Source: Bacillus sp. AFS098217 (lineage in GTDB: Bacteria > Bacillota > Bacilli > Bacillales > Bacillaceae_G). Taken from it: a stretch of DNA of 46,987 nt. This document shows positions 8,092-16,564 of this stretch, piece after piece. A program made the translations under genes and the position numbers. Under the pieces are notes generated by a model. It had not been told where the DNA came from. It did not search any database and saw only the letters and a program-made list of their open reading frames with translations. Every line of letters starts with the position of its first letter. Position 1 is the first letter of the stretch. The stretch covers positions 1-46,987 of the forward strand of contig NZ_NVPR01000087.1 in NCBI RefSeq assembly GCF_002551815.1, given 5' to 3'.

Positions 8092-8691
8092 TTATTTATA
8101 AATTTTCACACGAGTTTCTAATGGTTGGAATTCTTTTTCTCCTGCCGGTGCTACCGGTTTACCAAATGGCATTTGAGCGATTAATTTCCAAGTGTCTGGA
8201 ATATCCCATTCTTTTTTCACTTCGTCATCAATTAATGGATTATAGTGCTGCAACGTTGCACCAAACCCTTCAGTTTCTAATGCCGTCCAAATCGCAAATT
8301 GTAACATTCCCGATGATTGCTGCGACCATGTTGGGAAATTATCTTTATATAATGCAAATTTCTCTTGAAGCTCTTCTACCACTTTACTATCTTCAAAATA
8401 TAAAATTGTCCCATAACCACTTTTAAATGCATTCATTTTTTCTTCAGTTGATCCAAAATTATTTTCAGGTACAATTTTTCGTAATGTTTCTTTCGTAATA
8501 TCCCATAGTTTATCATGTTGTTCTCCTAATAAAACAATAACTCTTGCACTTTGAGAGTTAAAAGATGAAGGTGTATGTTTCACAGCGTGATAAACCACTT
8601 CTTGAATTTTTTCATCAGAAACCACTTGCTCTTTACTGATTGCATAAATCGATCTTCTGTCTTTAATTGCTGAATAAAAATCTTTTGCCAT
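8092..8691 (-). CDS. Nitroreductase family protein (FMN oxidoreductase)
   Basis: A 199-residue member of the nitroreductase superfamily, NAD(P)H- and FMN-dependent. The N-terminal IKDRRSIY is the FMN-phosphate-binding arginine motif; HTPSSFNSQSARVIVL and the later IWTALETEGFGATLQHYNP are the usual FMN-contact segments. It most resembles the MhqN/YdfN-like group, whose members respond to quinones and other electrophiles, but that sub-assignment is from memory of family patterns. I place the start at ATG 8691 (MAKDFY): GGAGGG lies 7 nt upstream, whereas the longer start at 8706 lies inside that ribosome site. Single gene; no regulator visible. Confidence 0.85.
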   Translation of the reverse strand: MAKDFYSAIKDRRSIYAISKEQVVSDEKIQEVVYHAVKHTPSSFNSQSARVIVLLGEQHDKLWDITKETLRKIVPENNFGSTEEKMNAFKSGYGTILYFEDSKVVEELQEKFALYKDNFPTWSQQSSGMLQFAIWTALETEGFGATLQHYNPLIDDEVKKEWDIPDTWKLIAQMPFGKPVAPAGEKEFQPLETRVKIYK

Positions 8692-8874
8692 ACTGATTCC
8701 CTCCAATTTTTATTTTGAGGCTTATTAATATGTATAATGGTATATTCTACCTCTAACTTATTAATAATAAGTTTATAACCTTATTATATTTACAAATAAA
8801 AACAAATTAAAATCATAACACTCACACTTTTTTATTTTTCATTTTTGATTCTTTTTATATACCATTAAAATAAA

Positions 8875-8920
8875 AAACAGCTTATTTTCACTCCTTTCGG
8901 GTTTCAAATAAGCTGTTTTC
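8875..8920 (-). terminator. Terminator after the carboxypeptidase gene
   Basis: AAAACAGCTTATTT and AAATAAGCTGTTTT form a 14-bp stem around a loop containing CTCCTTTCGGG, downstream of the dac-type stop on the minus strand. Confidence 0.8.
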
Positions 8921-8940
8921 CTCTATAATTATTTCTTTCC

Positions 8941-9924
8941 CTACTTAACAATCTGGAATCCATAAGACATCAGTTTACTGGTTTCTGTAAAACGTTTCGT
9001 TTGACTCTTTGTTCCCATAACAACCGTGATAAGTCGTTTATCTCCTTGTTTCGCAGTCCCTGTAAAACAATATCCAGCACTATCAGTAAAGCCAGTTTTC
9101 AGTCCATCCATTCCTTCTATATAAAGATCTTTATTCGCTGCATTCAACATTTCATTTGTACTTGTAACAACTGTATTTTTAAATGCTAATTGACTCTGAG
9201 GTAAATGTGTTACTTCTAATATTTCTGGATAATCTTTAATAAGACGGTATGCCAATTTTGCTACGTCAGCTGCTGGCATCTTTGTTTCACTTCCATCGGG
9301 CTCTTGCAAACCAGAAGCATTTGCAAACTTGGTATTATCTGAGAGTTCCAATTCCTTCGCCTTTTGATTCATAAGTTGAACGAAATTTTGCTCCGTCTTT
9401 GCTACATGTTCAGCCAAAGCAACTGCCGAATTATTAGCAGATTCAATCATTAAAGCGTGGAATAAGTCTTTCACCGTTAATGTATCATTCATTTGCACCG
9501 GAATTCTAGCACCTTCTGTTTGTGCTGATTTTGCACTTATTTTCACCGGATCTTCCCAATGGACTTTTCCTGTATGTATATTTTCTAAAAGAAGATATGC
9601 TGTCATCATTTTCGACATACTTGCCGGGGCAAAGGTTTCAGTCTCATTGTTTTTATAAATAACTTCTCCATCACTTGCATCAATAATCATCGCTGCTTTT
9701 GCTTCTACTACTGGTACATACTTTTGTGGAATTACCTTTTCAGATAGCCCTGTCTTTGGTAACTCTGCTACTTGTAGAGAGGAACCATCTATTATCATTT
9801 TTTCCTTTGCTTTTACAACATTGGTATCTTCCTTCTCTAGACCCCCATAAAAAAAGAACCAACATATACCCAAAATAATAGCACATAGTATGGTTACTCT
9901 TCCCCACTTTAACCTTTTCATCAC
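8941..9924 (-). CDS. D-alanyl-D-alanine carboxypeptidase (peptidase S11, PBP5 type, short form)
   Basis: A 327-residue penicillin-binding protein that trims the terminal D-Ala from peptidoglycan stem peptides. The three active-site motifs are S102-M-S-K105, S162-A-N164 and K276-T-G278 (GLKTGFTDSAGYC). An N-terminal membrane anchor (about 9-28) precedes a ~45-residue linker. The protein stops soon after the catalytic domain, so the C-terminal PBP5 domain and amphipathic anchor of DacA/DacF are absent; it is a short form tethered by its N terminus. Monocistronic. The 340 bp upstream (9925-10264) hold no ORF; I see only AT-rich promoter-type sequence and a GTAAGGGAGCC-like short palindrome. Confidence 0.88.
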   Translation of the reverse strand: MMKRLKWGRVTILCAIILGICWFFFYGGLEKEDTNVVKAKEKMIIDGSSLQVAELPKTGLSEKVIPQKYVPVVEAKAAMIIDASDGEVIYKNNETETFAPASMSKMMTAYLLLENIHTGKVHWEDPVKISAKSAQTEGARIPVQMNDTLTVKDLFHALMIESANNSAVALAEHVAKTEQNFVQLMNQKAKELELSDNTKFANASGLQEPDGSETKMPAADVAKLAYRLIKDYPEILEVTHLPQSQLAFKNTVVTSTNEMLNAANKDLYIEGMDGLKTGFTDSAGYCFTGTAKQGDKRLITVVMGTKSQTKRFTETSKLMSYGFQIVK

Positions 9925-10294
9925 TAAAACTCCTTTTAATCTACCTATTTTTCAAATTTAACCATAACAACAATATCTTTACATCGTCAAGGTCAAAGAA
10001 GAAGATAGTCATTATGAAAAGATCTTCTCTCTATTTATTTTATTGAAAAGAAATGAAATCACATGCTTAATATAAGAAAATTATCATCTTTTTAATAAAG
10101 GGTGACGGCTCCCTTATATTGTTTTACTCCACGAGGCATGATACTATATATTTTGGAATGTGAAGAAATGGACAAAATACACTTTACAAATCTCAAAAAA
10201 CAAGATTTCAACACATATTCTATACACTAGGAAAATATGAATTAAATACATTCATTTTAGACTAATGTATTTAGATGTAAAAGAGAGTGAATAT

Positions 10295-10636
10295 ATGAAA
10301 CCAACCATTAAAAATTATGTATTTTTACATGTAGCTTTCTTGCTATATTCTATCATCATGGTTTACATGAAATGGGCGGCTAAATTTCCAATCGCATCCA
10401 TCGAATTTTTCGCTGCTTACTTTGGACTCGTTGTGATTTTATTTGCCTATGCGATTCTTTGGCAACAAGTAATTAAACATTTCGAAATATCCAAAGCATA
10501 TTCACACCGAGGTATTCTTATACTATGGTCAATGCTATGGTCTGTCCTCCTTTTTGGCGATACGATAAAATGGAACAATATACTCGGTGCAGCAATCATT
10601 ATGATTGGGATTGTGGTGGTGACAAAAGATGAATAA
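10295..10636 (+). CDS. EamA/SMR-type membrane transporter, subunit 1
   Basis: A 113-residue protein with four hydrophobic segments, the size and layout of a small-multidrug-resistance or half-EamA transporter. It ends with AAIIMIGIVVVTKDE, the typical fourth helix of such proteins. Start ATG 10295 (MKPTIK) is favoured by AGAGAGTG upstream; the 10265 start would add ten polar residues. Its last 8 bp overlap the next gene, so the two are translationally coupled and likely act as a heterodimer, like EbrAB or the ArnE/ArnF pair. Substrate unknown. Confidence 0.75.
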   Translation: MKPTIKNYVFLHVAFLLYSIIMVYMKWAAKFPIASIEFFAAYFGLVVILFAYAILWQQVIKHFEISKAYSHRGILILWSMLWSVLLFGDTIKWNNILGAAIIMIGIVVVTKDE

Positions 10637-10967
10637 ATATATATTATTATATATTTTTGGTATCATTTTAGCTAATTACTCGCAAATTTTACTCAAAAAA
10701 GCAACTTTACAACAATATGATTCAAAATTAAGGGAATATGTAAATCAATATGTTATTATTGGATATTCTTTATTTGTCATTAACGCTGGCCTAAACGTTA
10801 TTGCTCTAAAGGGTGTTCCATTAAAGCAAGCACCTGTATTGGAATCTCTTAGCTATCTTATTATCTTGGTGTTCGGTTGGTATTTCTTAGGAGAAAAAAT
10901 TACAAAAAGAAAAGTTATCGGTAACATTATTATTATTATTGGCGTTATCGTTTTCTCCATACAATAA
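10629..10967 (+). CDS. EamA/SMR-type membrane transporter, subunit 2
   Basis: A 112-residue four-helix membrane protein coupled to the preceding gene. NYSQILLKKA in helix 1, ALKGVPLKQAPVLESLSYL in helix 3 and FLGEKITKRKVIGNIIIIIGVIVF in helix 4 match the EamA/SMR pattern, in particular the ArnE/ArnF-like group with the conserved K-K-A and GE-K segments. It begins inside the end of subunit 1. The pair has its own promoter region and ends at a strong bidirectional terminator shared with livM. Confidence 0.8.
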   Translation: MNKYILLYIFGIILANYSQILLKKATLQQYDSKLREYVNQYVIIGYSLFVINAGLNVIALKGVPLKQAPVLESLSYLIILVFGWYFLGEKITKRKVIGNIIIIIGVIVFSIQ

Positions 10968-11000
10968 CAAATAGATACCTTATTGCCATTTCTTCAAGTT

Positions 11001-11043
11001 AAAGAGGCTGTCCCAAAAGTTTCACTTTTGGGACAGCCTCTTT
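11001..11043. terminator. Strong bidirectional terminator
   Basis: AAAGAGGCTGTCCCAAAAGT and the complementary ACTTTTGGGACAGCCTCTTT form a ~20-bp perfect stem with a minimal loop. It lies between the transporter pair (+) and livM (-). Confidence 0.92.
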
Positions 11044-12046
11044 ATGCACTATGCTCGATTCCCTTACTTTTCTCCTTCTTTTTATTTCCTTCTATATTTT
11101 TCACTTTCTTAACCATTCCAACCAAACCTGTCGGGAAACCTAATAACACAATAATATATAGTAATCCAAGGAAGATTGTCCATCGTTCAAAGATGGGATA
11201 TTGCGCCGCAAGTTCTGATAAATAATACTTTAGGGACTCAATAATCCCTGCGCCAGCGATTGCTCCAACTAATGTACCCACTCCCCCGATCATTGTCATT
11301 AATAAAGCATTCAAAGTCATTTCAATTGAAAAAACAGTTGTATTTACAAAGCGTAATGTGATGACAAATAAACCGCCACTAAGCGCTGCTACTATTCCAG
11401 CCACTACACTCGCAATAATTTTATAGTGGAGAATTTTATATCCAAGCGCTTCTACACGTTGCTCATTTTGCGAAATCGCCTTCAACACTTTACCAATAGA
11501 AGATTGTGTAAATAAGCGGAGCAATAGAAAAATTACGATGAGACATATGAGTGTAATATAATAAAATGTGAAACGGTCACGAAACATTTCTGGAACACGG
11601 AATGTAAAACCATCCCCCCCATGTGTGACAGCTCGCCATTTTTCAGCAAGTACGAAGAATAGTTGTGAAATGGCAAGTGTTAGCATTGCGTAAAAGTGAC
11701 TTTTTAATCGTAAAGAAAGCATACCGATTATATAACTAATTATTGCTGATATTACAACTGCTATCGCAATACCGATTAAAAAACTTGCTATCGAAACCTC
11801 ATGTCGATCTAATAAGAGTGCAACACAATAAGCACCTATTCCAAAAAACATACAATGACCGAATGAAACAATTCCTGTATATCCAAGCAGAATATCAAAA
11901 CTCATTGCAAATATTGCAAAGATGAAAATTTGTGTGAACAAAATGAGTAAGCTCCGTGAATCATTTACGAAAGGGAATACACTTAAACAAATCAATGCAG
12001 CTATTCCAAAATATATCCCGGCCCTATTAAATGTGATGTTCACCAT
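11042..12046 (-). CDS. livM: Branched-chain amino acid-type ABC transporter permease LivM
   Basis: A 334-residue LivM-type permease. About 8-10 transmembrane helices; the family motif GYTGIVSFGHCMFFGIGAYC is in the first third, and GGVGTLVGAIAGAGIIESLKYYL near the C terminus is the EAA-like loop that docks to the ATPase. It is the last gene of a five-gene operon (binding protein, LivG, LivF, LivH, LivM). I place the start at ATG 12046 (MVNITF), with GAAGGGGTG just upstream, one base beyond the livH stop; the longer start at 12067 would overlap livH. The C-terminal KKVKNIEGNKKKEKSKG tail is strongly basic. Confidence 0.87.
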   Translation of the reverse strand: MVNITFNRAGIYFGIAALICLSVFPFVNDSRSLLILFTQIFIFAIFAMSFDILLGYTGIVSFGHCMFFGIGAYCVALLLDRHEVSIASFLIGIAIAVVISAIISYIIGMLSLRLKSHFYAMLTLAISQLFFVLAEKWRAVTHGGDGFTFRVPEMFRDRFTFYYITLICLIVIFLLLRLFTQSSIGKVLKAISQNEQRVEALGYKILHYKIIASVVAGIVAALSGGLFVITLRFVNTTVFSIEMTLNALLMTMIGGVGTLVGAIAGAGIIESLKYYLSELAAQYPIFERWTIFLGLLYIIVLLGFPTGLVGMVKKVKNIEGNKKKEKSKGIEHSA

Positions 12047-12047
12047 T

Positions 12048-12908
12048 TCACCCCTTCTCACCAACAAGTCCCGTTGGTTTAACTATCAAGAAGAATAACA
12101 ACATTAACATATTTATTGCGAGTGATAAGTCAGGTATATAGTAAGCTGTAAAAGCTCCGGCCAAACCAACAATTAAAGATGCAATGGCCGAACCTTGTAC
12201 GCTGCCCAACCCTCCAATAATGACAACAATAAAAGCTAAAATAGCATACTGCATGCCCATTTCAGCGAAAATAACTCCTGAATATGGTGCAAGAAGAAAC
12301 CCACCTAACGCCGCCATTCCAGCTCCTAATAAAAAGACAAATGAAAATATAGCTTTTACGTTAATGCCGAGAGCTTGAACCATTTCCTTATCTATTACCC
12401 CCGCGCGAATCATAAGTCCAATTTTTGTTTTACGCAATAACAACATCAAACTAATATAGATCAGTACTCCAACAACAATAACAAATAAGCGATACTTTAT
12501 TAATATAATCCCATCAAATGTAAAGCTCCCTTGTAACCATGATGGTAATTTAGCACTAATAGGATTCGGGCCCCAAAATACTTTTATACATTCACTAAGT
12601 ACGAGCATTCCACCAAGTGTGACAAGAAGCTGCCGAACATGATTTCCATAGACAGGCCGAATAAGAAACCTTTCTAATACGAAGCCAAGAAACATCCCCA
12701 TCAAAATTGCTCCTATTAACGCAAGTACATAGCTACCTGTCATATTAAATAGCCATACACCCGTAAAAGCCCCCCATGCAAATAATCCACCATGAGCAAA
12801 ATTGAGGACACTCATTAAACCAAAAATAAGTGAAAGTCCAGATGCTAGTAAGAAAATAAGCATACCTGTCGAGACGCCGTTTACAAACAAATTAACTAGC
12901 ACATCCAC
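12048..12908 (-). CDS. livH: Branched-chain amino acid-type ABC transporter permease LivH
   Basis: A 286-residue LivH-type permease with about eight helices. Recognisable segments are GLSLIFGLMSVLNFAHGGLFAWGA (the LivH signature), LVTLGGMLVLSE, and GGLGSVQGSAIASLIVGL, the cytoplasmic EAA-like loop. It starts at GTG behind GGAGGGGGCG. It lies 28 bp after livF and abuts livM, as expected for the membrane core of one importer. Confidence 0.9.
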   Translation of the reverse strand: MDVLVNLFVNGVSTGMLIFLLASGLSLIFGLMSVLNFAHGGLFAWGAFTGVWLFNMTGSYVLALIGAILMGMFLGFVLERFLIRPVYGNHVRQLLVTLGGMLVLSECIKVFWGPNPISAKLPSWLQGSFTFDGIILIKYRLFVIVVGVLIYISLMLLLRKTKIGLMIRAGVIDKEMVQALGINVKAIFSFVFLLGAGMAALGGFLLAPYSGVIFAEMGMQYAILAFIVVIIGGLGSVQGSAIASLIVGLAGAFTAYYIPDLSLAINMLMLLFFLIVKPTGLVGEKG

Positions 12909-12936
12909 GTTCCACGCCCCCTCCTCCGTATCAACT

Positions 12937-13641
12937 TTAAGAAATCCCTAAATATTTATGACATGTTTCCTTATCTTCTTTCAGTTCATTCATCGAACCG
13001 TTATGCACAATTCTCCCATTATCCATAATGTAAAAATAATCCCCTATCTGGCTTGCCATCATAAAATTTTGTTCCACAAGCAAAACAGTTGTTTTCTCTT
13101 TCATTTTCAAAATAGCGAACATTAACTTTTCAATCATAATCGGCGATAATCCTTTACTTGGCTCATCGATAAGCAACAATCCATCACTATTAATGAACGC
13201 TCTTGAAATCGCCAACATTTGCTTTTGTCCTCCGCTCAAAAAGCCACTCTTTTTTTTCCAATATTGTTTTAAGTCCGGAAATAAATCGAGCATCCATTCT
13301 ATCTTTTCCGCAGTTTCTATTCCTTTCTTTGTCCCTGCGAGAGCAAATGTTTCTTCTACCGTTAAATCATGAAAGATCCCTTGATTCTCTGGTACATATC
13401 CCATTCCTTTTCGCGAGATCAAATGAGTGGATAAACCATTTACTTTCTCATCGCAATAATAGATCTCTCCATGAGAAATCCTATGAAATCCCATAATAGA
13501 ACGTAAAGTTGTTGTTTTTCCGGCCCCGTTTCTTCCAAACAATACAGTTATTGTTCCTTTTTCAACACCCAAAGAAACACCTTGTAAAATATGAAACTGA
13601 TCTAAATACGTTTCTATATTATCCACTTTTAATAGTGTCAC
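12937..13641 (-). CDS. livF: Branched-chain amino acid-type ABC transporter ATPase LivF
   Basis: A 234-residue ABC ATPase. Walker A GRNGAGKTTT (38-47), signature LSGGQKQMLAISRAF, Walker B GLLLIDEPSKGLSP and the H-loop LLVEQNF are intact. The SKGLSP after Walker B and the ~235-residue length are characteristic of LivF rather than LivG. It starts at GTG with AGGAGG upstream, inside the last 23 bp of livG, so the two ATPases are translationally coupled. Confidence 0.9.
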   Translation of the reverse strand: MTLLKVDNIETYLDQFHILQGVSLGVEKGTITVLFGRNGAGKTTTLRSIMGFHRISHGEIYYCDEKVNGLSTHLISRKGMGYVPENQGIFHDLTVEETFALAGTKKGIETAEKIEWMLDLFPDLKQYWKKKSGFLSGGQKQMLAISRAFINSDGLLLIDEPSKGLSPIMIEKLMFAILKMKEKTTVLLVEQNFMMASQIGDYFYIMDNGRIVHNGSMNELKEDKETCHKYLGIS

Positions 13642-14392
13642 CGTATAATCCTCCTAAATACGCTGTTTGTACGCGCTCATCCTTCATAATCTCCTCTGGC
13701 AATCCTTCTGCTAATAACTCTCCATGAAATAATACAATTAGATGATCGGATAAATGCAATACCATATCCATTTTGTGTTCAATAAGTACAATTGTATTCT
13801 CACGATTTTTCTTTATATTTTCTATTACTTGTAAAATAGCTGGAACTTCCTCAACAGAAATGCCCGCTGTCGGTTCATCGAGTAACAATACATCTGTCTT
13901 CAGCGCTAGCAACATAGCAAGTTCTAATTTTCTCTTTTCTCCATGTGCTAAATCTTTCGCTAGCACTTCTTCTTTTTCATGAAGTAATACTGTCTTCAAA
14001 AGTCGCCTTGCCTCTCCCATCTGTTGTTTCAATCGAGAGGAGTTTGGAAAAAAACTATAATAATCTTGAACAAATGACTGTACACTTAAGCGGACATTTT
14101 CAATCACGGTTAATTCTGGGAAGATATTTGTAAGTTGAAAAGAACGCCCAATTCCAAGACGTGTTCGCTCTGGAATCGATAACTTTGTAATATCACGCTC
14201 TTTAAAATAAATCTCCCCTTTCGTCGGAGAAACTTGTCCACTTAACAAGTTAAAGAGAGTTGTCTTTCCTGCCCCATTCGGCCCAATAATCGAAATAAGT
14301 TTGCCTTTTTGTATCGTCAAATTTACATCTTTAATAACATGATGTTCTCCAAATGAGACACACAGATTTCTAGTCTCTAATAAATTCTTCAT
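13619..14392 (-). CDS. livG: Branched-chain amino acid-type ABC transporter ATPase LivG
   Basis: A 257-residue ABC ATPase. Walker A GPNGAGKTTLF (36-46), signature LAHGEKRKLELAMLLA, Walker B VLLLDEPTAG and H-loop VLIEHKMDMV are complete. The signature begins LAHGE instead of LSGGQ, which is normal for LivG. GGGGAGGT lies just before the ATG. Between this gene and the binding-protein gene upstream sits a 160-bp hairpin repeat (14405-14566) that may attenuate transcription from the binding protein into the ATPase and permease genes. Confidence 0.9.
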   Translation of the reverse strand: MKNLLETRNLCVSFGEHHVIKDVNLTIQKGKLISIIGPNGAGKTTLFNLLSGQVSPTKGEIYFKERDITKLSIPERTRLGIGRSFQLTNIFPELTVIENVRLSVQSFVQDYYSFFPNSSRLKQQMGEARRLLKTVLLHEKEEVLAKDLAHGEKRKLELAMLLALKTDVLLLDEPTAGISVEEVPAILQVIENIKKNRENTIVLIEHKMDMVLHLSDHLIVLFHGELLAEGLPEEIMKDERVQTAYLGGLYGDTIKSG

Positions 14393-14404
14393 GCTCTACC
14401 TCCC

Positions 14405-14566
14405 CATAAAGTGAAACCTCTATTAGTAAAGGTTTTCTTCATTCCCCTACTAATGGAAAGACTTCACCAATCTGGCTTTTACACGCGAAGTTATCCCCCA
14501 CCTATACTTGCTTCTCTCTGACTCTTGAGGTGGGGGACTTACTGCCCGTTAATACGGGATAAAACT
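14405..14566 (+). repeat. Hairpin repeat family R, copy 2 (inside the liv-type operon)
   Basis: Starts ATAAAGTGAAACCTCTATTA and ends CTGCCCGTTAATACGGGATAAAA. It contains a strong hairpin (TCCCCCACCT / AGGTGGGGGA) and a small one (CCCGTTAATACGGG). The ~160-bp length is close to that of the bcr1 element of this group; whether it is bcr1 needs a comparison. Confidence 0.75.
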
Positions 14567-14587
14567 ATTATTTTTTTAAAATTCAAT

Positions 14588-15805
14588 CTATTTATTTTGA
14601 ACTGGTGGCTCCGTTTCTTTCATTGTCAGTTCACGTTCTAAAACAGGCACTGGATAATCCACACCATCTTGTTTCTGCAACGTTATCGAATAAAGCGTTT
14701 GCAATGCTTGGTGATCTTTCTCTCGAAACTTCATTTTACCTTTTGGTGTTTCAAATTCCATTCCCTCCATTTTCTTAATGAGCGTATCAACCTCTGTATC
14801 TCCTTTCGTTTTCTTTAACCCCTCAACGATGGAGATTGCCGCAGACATTCCCCCAGCTGTAAATAAGTCTGGAACAGTTCCATTAAAACGCTTTTTATGT
14901 TCTTCTATTAACCAATCGTTCACTTTATTTTTCGGAAGCGTATGATAATATACTGAAAACCCTTGCATCCCTACTAGCGCATCCATTGTTTTTAATGCTG
15001 GTATATCCGGTGCCCCTGTTGAAATCTTAATTCCTTGTCCTTCCACGTTCATATCTTTTAATTGCTTCCACGGTGAGTTGGCACCAGCCCAAACAATAAA
15101 TAAATAATCTGGTTTTGAACTAATGATATTTTGAATATTTGCAGTAAAATCAGTAGAATTTGTATCAGCATATTGTTCGTTTACAATATTCGCACCTAGT
15201 TTTTGCGCTCCAGCTTTAAATGCAGCAATTCCTTCACGTCCAAAGGCGTTGTCTGGAGCAAATGTTGCAATCTTTACATCTTTCTTAGCAATTGATGCAG
15301 CACCAGCAATTGCATCTTGGGATGAATTTCTTCCTGTCCTAAAAATGTATTTATTCCAGTTCTTACCCGTGATACTATCTGCAACCGCTGGTTCAACGAC
15401 CATTATTTTTTCATACTCTTCGGCTAATGGTAACACTGCTAATGTATCACTTGAACTCGAAGATCCAACGAGAAAGTCGACCTTATCTTCTTCTAATAGT
15501 TTCGTAGCTTTTTTAACTGCTACATCCGCTTTCGTTTCTGTATCTTCTACAACAAACTTAATCTTCTTTCCTTCTACCTTCCCTGTTCCACCTGTTGCAT
15601 AATCGAGTCCCAGCTCAAATCCATTTACTGTTTGTTTCCCGTACGATTCTAGCGGACCTGTTAACGAAGCAAGCACACCTACTTTAATCGTTTTCTCATC
15701 GTCTGTACTTGCTTTCTTTCCTGAACAACCTGCTGTTACTAACAATGAACCAAGAATACACCCCGTAAACATCATTTTTAGCCACTTACGTTTTTTCCCT
15801 GACAT
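14588..15805 (-). CDS. ABC transporter substrate-binding lipoprotein (LivK-like, type 1 periplasmic-binding fold)
   Basis: A 405-residue lipoprotein feeding the downstream LivG/F/H/M-type proteins. The signal peptide ends in a lipobox LVTAGC, so it would be tethered to the outer face of the membrane. The mature protein follows the Peripla_BP_6 plan: IKVGVLASLTGPLESYGKQTVNGFELGLDYA, then VDFLVGSSSSSDTLAVLPLAEEYEKI and a second lobe with YLFIVWAGANSPWKQLK. Ligands of this family include branched-chain amino acids, amides and urea; the sequence alone does not decide. ATG 15805 (MSGKKRK) is chosen for GGAGGATC 7 nt upstream, rather than the longer ORF start. Confidence 0.87.
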   Translation of the reverse strand: MSGKKRKWLKMMFTGCILGSLLVTAGCSGKKASTDDEKTIKVGVLASLTGPLESYGKQTVNGFELGLDYATGGTGKVEGKKIKFVVEDTETKADVAVKKATKLLEEDKVDFLVGSSSSSDTLAVLPLAEEYEKIMVVEPAVADSITGKNWNKYIFRTGRNSSQDAIAGAASIAKKDVKIATFAPDNAFGREGIAAFKAGAQKLGANIVNEQYADTNSTDFTANIQNIISSKPDYLFIVWAGANSPWKQLKDMNVEGQGIKISTGAPDIPALKTMDALVGMQGFSVYYHTLPKNKVNDWLIEEHKKRFNGTVPDLFTAGGMSAAISIVEGLKKTKGDTEVDTLIKKMEGMEFETPKGKMKFREKDHQALQTLYSITLQKQDGVDYPVPVLERELTMKETEPPVQNK

Positions 15806-15884
15806 TGTGATCCTCCCCATACTTTACTTTCTGATAGAATCAAATACGCCATAGTAAACCATCCGTAATCATGACTTTTCACTT

Positions 15885-16285
15885 TTAACAATTTAACGTA
15901 TTTCCGAAAGAAGTCCCCATCTTCAAGCGCGTGACGTGCAAGAGCCAAGCGGTAAGGTGGGGATGAATTTCGGTTAGGCATAGCCTAAAATAACTCTTGG
16001 CAAATACACGCATGTTTTGCCCATCCATATCAGGATGTAGTTTCCCTTCGCCAATGTTTGTAGGTGTTGGCAACTTCTCATGCAAGAAGGCTTGTGGTTG
16101 ACCGTTCCTTCCCAATCAGAACTGTTACAGAGCCACCATAGTGCCAAGAACTAGGGAATCATTCTTGGGTATGCAACCTACGAACGGAGTCCACGAAAGA
16201 CTGTGGCTAGACAACCAGGGCTTTTTACAAGCCCCCACTTCAAAACGTGTTAGCGTTTAAGTGGTGGGTAGTTGACACCTTGCTG
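15885..16285 (+). mobile_element. IS200/IS605-like right-end / orphan omega-RNA-like remnant
   Basis: About 400 bp without a believable gene but with dense structure. TCCCCATCTT...AAGGTGGGGA (15920-15960) forms an imperfect stem. The last 60 bp form a nested hairpin, CCCCCACTT...AAACG-TGTTAG-CGTTT-AAGTGGTGGG (16231-16268), followed by TAGTTGAC. A hairpin followed by GGGTAGTTSAC is the typical right end of IS605-type elements, where the 3' part of the TnpB-linked omega RNA lies. No tnpA or tnpB is present. One + frame reads ...RDVQEPSGKVGMNFG then stops, possibly a coding scrap. The 740-bp gap 15806-16564 otherwise holds only the cobW terminator. Confidence 0.42.
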
Positions 16286-16398
16286 TCAATAGAAATTTCT
16301 CGAAGTACCTCTACATTCGCCAGACATTTCCAAATCCCTTCCAATATTTTCATAAATATTCATACAATTATACAAAAAAATTTATTAATCCCCCCTAC

Positions 16399-16434
16399 TA
16401 AAAAAACTAACTCCCAAAAGGAGTTAGTCTTTTC
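16399..16434 (-). terminator. Rho-independent terminator for cobW-type gene
   Basis: AAAAAACTAACTCC / GGAGTTAGTCTTTT with a 4-nt loop; the T-run is on the minus strand, downstream of the COG0523 gene. Confidence 0.75.
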
Positions 16435-16564
16435 AACCAAACGTACTTTACACTATTTAGAGTTTTACATAAAGAGTCTGCTATTGCCCGATAAACAGCA
16501 TACATTTCGTAGTACTTACGCATCTATACTTTTATAAAAAAATTTCCCAGAAAATTCTTTATAC

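Noticed and set aside
15885-16115. 76-aa and 67-aa minus-strand ORFs (MGRNGQPQ..., MPNRNSSP...) in the IS605-like remnant
   Set aside because: No ribosome sites; they overlap structured sequence and one runs into the binding-protein gene's leader. They are probably antisense readings of the remnant.
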